In this document: positions 1 through 5,448 of the stretch, piece after piece
Position numbering within the stretch: position 1 is the first letter of the stretch
Layout: each line of letters opens with the position of its first letter
Program-made: the position numbers and the translations under genes
Assembly (NCBI GenBank): GCA_964408165.1
Contig: CAYOYH010000027.1
Span: forward strand, 1-9,673
Length of the DNA stretch: 9,673 bases
Reading direction: 5' to 3'
Source: CAYOYH01 sp964408165
GTDB lineage: Bacteria; Patescibacteriota; Saccharimonadia; Saccharimonadales; CAYOYH01
The notes under the pieces: generated by a model
Told to the model about the DNA's origin: nothing
The model's database searches: none
The model's input: the letters and a program-made list of their open reading frames with translations, nothing else

Positions 1-221
1 TCGAAGCTGGCGAGAGCCGGGCAGTAGCGAATAACCTAGACAAATTCTCCGGCCTAGACAACCCAACAGCGTATAAGTTAATCGAAGCTGGCGAGAGCTG
101 GGCAGTAGCGAATAACCTAGGCAAATTCTCCGGCCTTGACCACCAAGACATCGCAAATCGACTAATCGAAGCTGGCGAGAGCCGGGCAGTAGCGGATAAC
201 CTAGACAAATTCTCGGGCCTA
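1..221 (+). repeat. Coding tandem repeat, 81/84-bp units, continuing past left edge
   Basis: The 15-mer gaagctggcgagagc starts at 3, 84 and 168, giving periods of 81 and 84 bp (27 and 28 codons). The first ~54 bp of each unit differ at only a few positions between copies, including at synonymous sites, while the last ~27 bp of each unit are more variable (NPTAYKL against HQDIANRL). The two bases before the first unit (tc) match the end of the atc codon that precedes units 2 and 3, so the array very likely continues upstream of the window. Confidence 0.9.
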
Positions 222-1826
222 GTAATACCTTCAGAGTTACTGCAAGAGCAGATAGGTATTAATAAGGACTTTGATTTAGTTCACAAACTGTATGTAGGAG
301 CGGGGGACGGGAAATTACCTATGCTAAACAAGACACGCGAAATATTCGGTGAATTTGCCACAAGCGAACTCTATAACATGATAGCTGAACTGGCAGATGG
401 TAATATACCCGAAGAATTACGAAAGATAGGAGTTACGAAAACTGGCGAATCAGGATTGGATCAACTTAAACCAAAAATAAAAGAGCTTCAACGCAGAATT
501 ATCACAGGTGCAGACGCGGCCTCGATAGAGACAAGTGCACTAGCCCGAGCAATTTTCATGAAGATTGCAGGCTTTAAGAATAGTGGATGGGGGAGTCGTG
601 ACGAAGAAAAGTTATTAAAAATGATGCGCAGCCACAACAATGCCAAAGTTGAGCCGGTAAGCGATGAATATAAAGACGACAAAATCTATAAACTTTCCCA
701 GAAAGGCAAAAAAGAAAAGCAGGACACCGCAGAGTGGCAAGAAGACGAGGTAGAGCGCTATGCACGACTGCGCTCACAACTCCAATCCGCAGTGCAGTTA
801 CTGGAACAAGGAACAAAGCCATTTACAAAATCCCTAAATTCAATTGAAGAATATATTGGCGAAAAAACAGAGAACTTAGAAACAGTAAAAGCGAGACTTG
901 AAGGAAGGGGGGGGAAAGAGAGAGCGATTGAGAAAATTAGTGAGCAGATTGAGGTATTAAAACAAATTAATTTACGCAGCCTGGAATCATTTGAGGCAAA
1001 CTTTGTATCTTTAGCGAAAGATAGGAAGCTGCACGAGGATTTGTCGGCAATTATGTTCGCTTGGGCGCTTAGGCGGCCGCCAGAGGGAAGGGATCTAAAT
1101 ATATATAACGAAAAACTTTCAGCAATACGCGAATTACCAGAAAAGCCGTCAATTGAGCCCCTCTCATTTGTCATAAACCAAATAGATCATGTTACAAACC
1201 AAGAAGTCTTCGGGACCTATTTTACAACCAAGGAAGCCACAGAAAGATTCAGCGACATGACATCTGTAAAAGCGTTAGAGAATGCCCTTGTCAGGACACA
1301 GGGAGAGCAAGAGAAAACAGGCGTTGTCCCGGTTACATTTGACGCGACAAGGGGTATGCTAATGGAGCTATCCGGGCATATCGGAGATTCCTGTTGGGCT
1401 AACAGATATGACAGCATCGCCAAAAGTTTTCCAAACTTTACATCAGTAATAATCCGCCAGCACCCAGACGGAAAACATGAGAGATTAGTAGGTTCTTTTA
1501 TGCTCATTGAAGCTGAAGATAGGGATAGTAAACCACTACTTATAATAAGGGGGTTGAATCCTAGGGAGAATTTTATAAACAGCGTGGATGTGGAGGAGTT
1601 TTACAGCATAGTGGTTGAATATGTCAGCGGTGTTGCAGAAAAACTGGACCGCAAACCAGCGATAGTGATTGATAATCATTCAGGAGGAAGTGGCACAAAC
1701 CGACCAGTCCTTTTTGGTTACCTAAGAGGTATACGTACAACATTAAACAAAGTCGAGCCAAAGGACAACAGAACCACTAAATTTAATGGCTACAGCATCG
1801 CTAGAGACACTTATTCGTTGGCATAA
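3..1826 (+). CDS. Repeat-containing protein with orphan C-terminal domain, 5' end outside window
   Basis: Function not recognised. The frame is open from the first complete codon at base 3, so the ATG at 321 is an internal methionine: the 106 codons before it encode clean protein repeats in the same frame. Numbering from base 3, residues 1-74 hold three copies of a 27/28-residue unit of the type IEAGES-AVA-NLDKFSGLD-IA-L, probably a helical hairpin solenoid. Residues about 240-355 are rich in K, E, Q and L and look coiled-coil. Residues about 440-607 form a folded-looking C-terminal domain with GDSCWA (Cys464), RGLNPRENFINS and IVIDNHSGGSGTNRP. Cys464 and the His of DNHSGG recall a papain-type Cys/His pair, but an acetyltransferase-like or purely structural domain is equally possible. 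The gene ends TAA TAA. No terminator is visible after it. I recall such repeats from CPR genomes, where the proteins are uncharacterised. That it is coding is near certain; its role is unknown. Confidence 0.85.
   Translation, partial: EAGESRAVANNLDKFSGLDNPTAYKLIEAGESWAVANNLGKFSGLDHQDIANRLIEAGESRAVADNLDKFSGLVIPSELLQEQIGINKDFDLVHKLYVGAGDGKLPMLNKTREIFGEFATSELYNMIAELADGNIPEELRKIGVTKTGESGLDQLKPKIKELQRRIITGADAASIETSALARAIFMKIAGFKNSGWGSRDEEKLLKMMRSHNNAKVEPVSDEYKDDKIYKLSQKGKKEKQDTAEWQEDEVERYARLRSQLQSAVQLLEQGTKPFTKSLNSIEEYIGEKTENLETVKARLEGRGGKERAIEKISEQIEVLKQINLRSLESFEANFVSLAKDRKLHEDLSAIMFAWALRRPPEGRDLNIYNEKLSAIRELPEKPSIEPLSFVINQIDHVTNQEVFGTYFTTKEATERFSDMTSVKALENALVRTQGEQEKTGVVPVTFDATRGMLMELSGHIGDSCWANRYDSIAKSFPNFTSVIIRQHPDGKHERLVGSFMLIEAEDRDSKPLLIIRGLNPRENFINSVDVEEFYSIVVEYVSGVAEKLDRKPAIVIDNHSGGSGTNRPVLFGYLRGIRTTLNKVEPKDNRTTKFNGYSIARDTYSLA
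907..914 (+). repeat. G8 homopolymer inside the repeat-protein gene
   Basis: Eight consecutive G lie in frame (agg ggg ggg, R-G-G) between two predicted helical stretches. Gain of one G would reach a TGA within six codons of the tract. Loss of one G would reach a TAA at about codon 16 after it. Either change would remove the C-terminal domain, so the tract could act as a slippage switch. It may also be neutral, or a sequencing risk point. Confidence 0.6.
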
Positions 1827-1856
1827 TAAAGCAGGCTCTTGCCCAGATAAACTAAC

Positions 1857-2054
1857 ATGGCAGTAGTTATAGCATCCGCGATCACACTAGTGGCCTTTGT
1901 CGTCCTACTTTTTATTTATGGTATTACCAAGTTAAATCGGACCAATCAATTAAGGTACGATTTAACCATGAAAAATAGATGCCCGAAATGTAACTTTGGG
2001 AGAAATACTTGTTGTTTGCTTGAATGTTGCTTCATGCACACACCCATACCTTAA
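1857..2054 (+). CDS. Possible small membrane protein with cysteine-rich tail (65 aa)
   Basis: Not recognised. Residues 3-22 form one strongly hydrophobic segment (VVIASAITLVAFVVLLFIYG), followed by basic residues (K25, R28), which suggests a single membrane helix with the tail in the cytoplasm. The tail holds six cysteines: CPKC at 42-45, CC at 52-53 and CC at 57-58. CPKC resembles half of a zinc ribbon. The ORF starts 30 bp after the upstream gene and shares its strand, but no good Shine-Dalgarno sequence precedes the ATG. It ends about 55 bp before the putative rpsO promoter; bases 2055-2107 hold nothing I can identify. The coherent membrane-helix-plus-Cys layout argues for a real gene, while the short length and missing RBS argue against it. 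Confidence 0.4.
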   Translation: MAVVIASAITLVAFVVLLFIYGITKLNRTNQLRYDLTMKNRCPKCNFGRNTCCLLECCFMHTPIP

Positions 2055-2107
2055 AGCTAAAGTGTCGCGGAGATTGGGGCTTAGTATGGGGCACATTACC
2101 TACGCTA

Positions 2108-2136
2108 TTGATTAAAGGGGTGAAATTTGCTACAGT
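2108..2136 (+). promoter_or_regulatory. Putative rpsO promoter (TTGATT - 17 bp - TACAGT, extended -10)
   Basis: TTGATT at 2108-2113 (four of six consensus bases) is separated by exactly 17 bp from TACAGT at 2131-2136 (four of six), with TG at 2128-2129 forming an extended -10. Transcription would begin near 2142-2145, only a few bases before the rpsO ATG at 2147, giving a leaderless or nearly leaderless mRNA. This fits the absence of a Shine-Dalgarno sequence just upstream of that ATG. Confidence 0.45.
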
Positions 2137-2146
2137 TGCCAATCGA

Positions 2147-2413
2147 ATGATTAGCACTGAGGAAAAAACTAAGGTTATTACTACCTTGCAAAAAAACGGG
2201 AAAGACACCGGATCTACAGAGGTTCAGGTGGGTATTTTAACGGCGCGTATAAAAGAGCTGACCGAGCATTTGAAAATCCACAAAAAAGACAATCACTCCA
2301 GGCGCGGCCTACTCCAGATGGTGGGTAAAAGAAAAAGGTTCCTCGGTTATTTGAAGGAAAATGATTATAAATCCTATGAAAAGCTCGTGAAAAAATTGAA
2401 CCTGCGCGGTTAG
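2147..2413 (+). CDS. rpsO: 30S ribosomal protein S15
   Basis: A primary 16S rRNA-binding protein of the small-subunit platform, also contributing to an intersubunit bridge. The 88-residue product matches the usual length of 88-89. It carries the family signature: DTGSTEVQV at 20-28, then HKKDNHSRRGLL at 45-56 with the RNA-contacting His41, Asp48 and Ser51, and the C-terminal YLKENDYKSYEKLVKKLNLRG region. The start at 2147 (MISTEEK) is chosen because it aligns with family N-termini. The frame is open back to an ATG at 2024 and includes a GTG at 2120, but those versions add 41 or 9 residues not seen in S15. The ATG has no nearby Shine-Dalgarno sequence; see the promoter just upstream. rpsO next to pnp is a widely conserved bacterial order. 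Confidence 0.97.
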   Translation: MISTEEKTKVITTLQKNGKDTGSTEVQVGILTARIKELTEHLKIHKKDNHSRRGLLQMVGKRKRFLGYLKENDYKSYEKLVKKLNLRG

Positions 2414-2424
2414 ATACCAGTCTC

Positions 2425-2457
2425 CGATCTTCTTTAAAAACACTAACACGAAGATCG
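2425..2457 (+). other. Inverted repeat, 8-bp perfect stem, in rpsO-pnp spacer
   Basis: cgatcttc at 2425-2432 and gaagatcg at 2450-2457 are perfect reverse complements around a 17-base loop. The stem starts 11 bp after the rpsO stop. No T-run follows, so it is not a classic intrinsic terminator. It could protect the rpsO 3' end or be an RNA-processing site. A smaller 5-bp stem, gtagt/actac, follows at 2462-2476. Confidence 0.5.
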
Positions 2458-2533
2458 AACAGTAGTATTTAACTACGAATAGCAATCAACAACTACAGGG
2501 CAATAAGCGGTAGAGATTCAGTTAGGAAAGACA

Positions 2534-2579
2534 CCCTTCTTTAGGGGCAAGCGCAAGTAGTCTTCTCTGATTGACCCCT
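2534..2579 (+). promoter_or_regulatory. Potential alternative hairpins in the pnp leader
   Basis: AGGGGCAA at 2543-2550 can pair with TTG-A-CCCCT at 2571-2579 (8 bp with one bulged A2574), closing a 20-base loop. The same AGGG can instead pair with CCCT at 2534-2537 over a 5-base loop. The two pairings exclude each other and lie 27 bp before the pnp start. In E. coli, PNPase represses its own mRNA after RNase III cuts a leader hairpin. A comparable role here is inference only. Confidence 0.35.
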
Positions 2580-2605
2580 GTCTCTTATGGCTCGAAAGGA
2601 GAAAG

Positions 2606-4717
2606 ATGAGTCAAACAATAAACCCCTTCGGGAAGGACATTATTCGCGTAGAAACCGAGTTCGCGGGACGCAAATTAATCATGGAGACTGGCCGTCTGGC
2701 TTTTCTGGCGCAAGGTGCGGTCATGGTTACTTGCGGCGACACGGTAATCATGGGAATTGCCGGGGTGTCTGAAGACGCACCAGACATTGGATATTTTCCG
2801 CTAACTATTGACTACGAAGAAAAAATGTATGCAACCGGAAAGATCTCCGGCAGTCGTTTCATAAAAAGAGAGGGTCGTCCGTCAGATGATGCGATTTTGA
2901 CCTCAAGATTAATAGATCGACCAATTCGACCTCTGTTTCCGGATAGCTACATGAATGAAGTTCAAGGTATTGCCACTGTTTTGTCGGTAGACAAAGAAGT
3001 GAAGCCCGACATCATCGCTATGATAGCGGTGTCGGCGGCGCTGAATCTAACAACTGCACCTTTTGAGGGCCCTATCGGCAGTGTGCGCATCGGCATAGTT
3101 GACGACAAGTTCATTGTCAACCCTTCTAGAGCGCAGATGGAAGAGAGCAGTCTCGATCTTATCGTGGCTGGAACAGCCGACGCCATCATGATGGTCGAAG
3201 CTGGCGCCGATGAAGTCGATGAAGCCAAAATGGTAGAAGCGCTGGAGTTGGCTCACAAAGAAATGCAGCCAGCAATAGCGCTCCAAGTAGAGCTAGCTAA
3301 GAAAATGAAAATTGTTAAAACTGAGTACATTGAACCAGAAATGGACACCACTGTTACCGATGAAGTCGATAAGTTTTTAGAAGGCAAGCTGGGTGAAGCT
3401 GTGCGCCATGAGAGCAAAATTATTCGTGACCAAAAAATTGCCACGCTCAAAACCACTATGCTCGAAGAGCTGGTTGGCGAAGACGAGGGGAAAGACACCA
3501 GAGCCTACAAAGACGCCTTTGGAAGTGCTATCAAAAAAGATCTTCGACAAGCAATCTTGGAAGAGGGCGTCCGCCCAGATGGTCGCTCAGGTACTGATAT
3601 TCGACCGCTGAGTTCAGAGGTAGGTGTGCTACCCAGTGTCCACGGTTCCTCGATATTCACCAGAGGTTCAACACAGGCTCTAAATATCGCTACTTTGGCG
3701 CCACTGAGTTACGCCCAGATGGTCGACACCATGGAGCGCGATGAAGAAAAAACCTTTTTCCACCACTACAATATGCCCGGCTTCACTCTGGGCGAGGTTA
3801 AGCGTCTGCGTGGTCCAGGGAGACGAGAAATTGGTCACGGCTACCTTGCCGAGCGAGCCATAAAGCCGATGCTTCCAAACACCGAAGATTTTCCGTATAC
3901 CATTCGCTTAGTTTCGGAACTGATGACCTCTAATGGCTCAACTTCTATGGCGGCGATTTGTTCAAGCGTGCTGACGCTGATGGACGCTGGCGTACCAATT
4001 AAGCGACCAGTATCTGGCATTGCCATGGGTCTAATGACTGACGGCAAAGGCAAAATGGTGATTTTGTCCGATATTGTCGGCGACGAGGACTTTGCTGGAG
4101 ATATGGACTTCAAAGTTGCCGGCTCGCCAAAAGGCATTACCGCTCTGCAAATGGACATTAAAGTAGACGGACTCAGCACTGAAACGCTCAAAGAAGCACT
4201 AGAGCAAGCCCGCGCTGGCCGTATCCATATCTTAAAAAGCATGCTCGAAACTCTTAGTGGTCCGCGCAAGGAGCTGGCTCCAAATGCACCGAGGATAGTG
4301 ACCATCGAAGTTCCAGAAGAAAAGGTTCGCGATATCATCGGCAAAGGCGGTGAGATGATAAACAAGATTATCGATGAAACCGGCGCCGAAATAGACATTC
4401 GCGATGGCGGAGTGGTCAATGTGTCGGCCGTAGATAAAAAAGCGATTGACGCGGCCTTGCAGTGGATTAAAGATCTGACTGCTGTACCGGAAGTGGGCAA
4501 GATTTACAGCGGTAAAGTTGTTAAATTGATGGAATTCGGTGCGTTCGTGCAGATACTACCTGGTCAAGACGGATTAGTGCATATTTCAGAAATGGGAGAG
4601 GGTCGGGTCGAAAAAGTAGAAGATGTAGTTAGCGAAGGTGACGCCGTAGATGTTAAGCTATTGGCAATAGACGACCGTGGAAGGCTCAACCTTTCCATGA
4701 AAGATGCCAAGAGTTAG
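2606..4717 (+). CDS. pnp: Polynucleotide phosphorylase (polyribonucleotide nucleotidyltransferase)
   Basis: A 3'-5' phosphorolytic exoribonuclease that releases nucleoside diphosphates from RNA; it works as a cytoplasmic trimer in mRNA decay. The 703-residue length is typical. Domain order: first RNase PH core (about 12-145, with GSRFIKREGRPSDD and RLIDRPIRPLFP near 82-112), alpha-helical linker domain (about 150-310), second RNase PH core (about 325-545), KH domain (about 562-622, IGKGGE at 578-583) and S1 domain (about 629-698, GKIYSGKVVKLMEFGAFV). The metal and catalytic residues are present in SDIVGDEDFAGDMDFK: Asp495, Asp501 and Lys503, equivalent to E. coli 486, 492 and 494. FFHHYNMPGF at 384-393 and GPGRREIGHG at 403-412 fit the phosphate-binding region. 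An AAAGGAG site at 2595-2601, 4 bp before the ATG, supports the start. It follows rpsO and precedes udg by 42 bp, probably heading a pnp-udg-rnj transcript. Confidence 0.98.
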   Translation: MSQTINPFGKDIIRVETEFAGRKLIMETGRLAFLAQGAVMVTCGDTVIMGIAGVSEDAPDIGYFPLTIDYEEKMYATGKISGSRFIKREGRPSDDAILTSRLIDRPIRPLFPDSYMNEVQGIATVLSVDKEVKPDIIAMIAVSAALNLTTAPFEGPIGSVRIGIVDDKFIVNPSRAQMEESSLDLIVAGTADAIMMVEAGADEVDEAKMVEALELAHKEMQPAIALQVELAKKMKIVKTEYIEPEMDTTVTDEVDKFLEGKLGEAVRHESKIIRDQKIATLKTTMLEELVGEDEGKDTRAYKDAFGSAIKKDLRQAILEEGVRPDGRSGTDIRPLSSEVGVLPSVHGSSIFTRGSTQALNIATLAPLSYAQMVDTMERDEEKTFFHHYNMPGFTLGEVKRLRGPGRREIGHGYLAERAIKPMLPNTEDFPYTIRLVSELMTSNGSTSMAAICSSVLTLMDAGVPIKRPVSGIAMGLMTDGKGKMVILSDIVGDEDFAGDMDFKVAGSPKGITALQMDIKVDGLSTETLKEALEQARAGRIHILKSMLETLSGPRKELAPNAPRIVTIEVPEEKVRDIIGKGGEMINKIIDETGAEIDIRDGGVVNVSAVDKKAIDAALQWIKDLTAVPEVGKIYSGKVVKLMEFGAFVQILPGQDGLVHISEMGEGRVEKVEDVVSEGDAVDVKLLAIDDRGRLNLSMKDAKS

Positions 4718-4741
4718 AAACTAGAATCTAGAAGTTAGAAT
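4714..4741 (+). repeat. Heptanucleotide tandem repeat, four copies of YTAGAAN
   Basis: Four back-to-back 7-bp units start at 4714 (ttagaaa), 4721 (ctagaat), 4728 (ctagaag) and 4735 (ttagaat). The TAG of the first unit is the pnp stop codon, and the array ends just before the udg ribosome binding site. It includes a short inverted repeat, ctaga-a-tctag, at 4721-4731. The period is not a multiple of three, which fits a non-coding array. Confidence 0.8.
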
Positions 4742-4749
4742 CCAAAAAA

Positions 4750-4753
4750 GGAG
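4750..4753 (+). promoter_or_regulatory. Shine-Dalgarno site deciding the GTG start of udg
   Basis: GGAG, within aaaaaaggaga, lies 6 bp before the GTG at 4760. This is ideal spacing and selects the non-ATG start. Confidence 0.75.
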
Positions 4754-4759
4754 AAAGCA

Positions 4760-5407
4760 GTGAAGAGTGCTGCTGAAAAAGAAAAAGCTTTGAGTCAGCT
4801 TGCGACAGATATTGTCAACGACACTATCTGTCCACAATTGGCTCAAACAGCCAAGCAACTAGTCATGGGCGAAGGCAACGTTGATGCCGAGGTGGTTTTC
4901 ATCGGTGAAGCTCCTGGGAAAAAAGAAGACGAACTAGGTATTCCGTTTGTCGGCGCTGCTGGAAAATTCCTAGATGAAATGCTTCTGGAGGCAGGTCTAG
5001 GCAGGCAAGATGTCTATATCACCAACATTGTCAAATATCGTCCGCCAGACAACCGTGATCCATCGCCAGAGGAGAAACAGGCGTTTACTCCAGTCCTAGA
5101 CAAGCAGTTGGCGATTATCGAACCCAAAATTGTTGTCACCCTAGGGCGACACGCAATGGAGCATTTTCTACCCGGCAGGAAAATCAGCGAAGTACACGGT
5201 AGGGCTTTTAGAAAGAAGATGCCAATTGGCTCAGGAAAGCACGGCGTGACTTCTGGCATAGATGAATTAGCCAGCGATCACACCGATCGATCCATTGTCT
5301 TTCTACCCCTGTATCATCCGGCAGCTGCTCTATACAACGGCAGCTTGAGGCAAACGTTGGTAGACGACTTCAAAAAAATACCGACTATCCTTGCCGAAAT
5401 CAATTAG
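4760..5407 (+). CDS. Uracil-DNA glycosylase, family 4-like, lacking most iron-sulfur cysteines
   Basis: Removes uracil from DNA to start base excision repair (family knowledge). The 215-residue product keeps the UDG fold motifs of family 4: VMGEGNVDAEVVFIGEAPG at 35-53 (motif 1 GEAPG), PFVGAAGKFLDEML at 62-75, VYITNIVKYRPPDNRDP at 85-101, and motif 2 YHPAAALYNGSLRQ at 185-198. Family 4 enzymes normally bind a [4Fe-4S] cluster through four cysteines: an N-terminal CxxC, one in TNxVKCRPP and one about 16 residues later. Here only Cys24 remains; the others are Asp21, Tyr93 and Phe109, and the protein has no other cysteine. The cluster is therefore almost certainly absent, while the active-site motifs look intact. 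Residues 155-178 form a loop that appears longer than usual between the central region and motif 2. Translation starts at GTG with a good RBS. The gene sits between pnp and rnj with gaps of 42 and 41 bp. Related superfamily members such as UDGX are the main alternative. Confidence 0.88.
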   Translation: MKSAAEKEKALSQLATDIVNDTICPQLAQTAKQLVMGEGNVDAEVVFIGEAPGKKEDELGIPFVGAAGKFLDEMLLEAGLGRQDVYITNIVKYRPPDNRDPSPEEKQAFTPVLDKQLAIIEPKIVVTLGRHAMEHFLPGRKISEVHGRAFRKKMPIGSGKHGVTSGIDELASDHTDRSIVFLPLYHPAAALYNGSLRQTLVDDFKKIPTILAEIN

Positions 5408-5448
5408 TTTACAAATTTTAATCTTCAATAAATCATTAGAAAGGTAGC

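Noticed and set aside
1..221. CRISPR array
   Set aside because: The repeats are in a continuous reading frame, the repeated part is longer than the variable part, and the period is 27/28 codons. It is a coding tandem repeat.
321..1826. ATG at 321 as the true start of the repeat-protein gene
   Set aside because: The same frame is open to the left edge and encodes three conserved repeat units, so the real start lies outside the window.
2024..2146. Longer S15 protein starting at 2024, or at the GTG at 2120
   Set aside because: The added residues do not resemble any S15 N-terminus, and the longest form overlaps the preceding small ORF. MISTEEK at 2147 fits the family.
2587..2772. 61-codon ORF overlapping the pnp start
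   Set aside because: It lies almost wholly inside pnp in another frame and has no recognisable protein features.
3841..4500. 219-codon ORF on the minus strand inside pnp
   Set aside because: It is antisense to the conserved PNPase core and KH region. Its low-complexity Ser/Ile/Pro-rich sequence is typical of a shadow frame.
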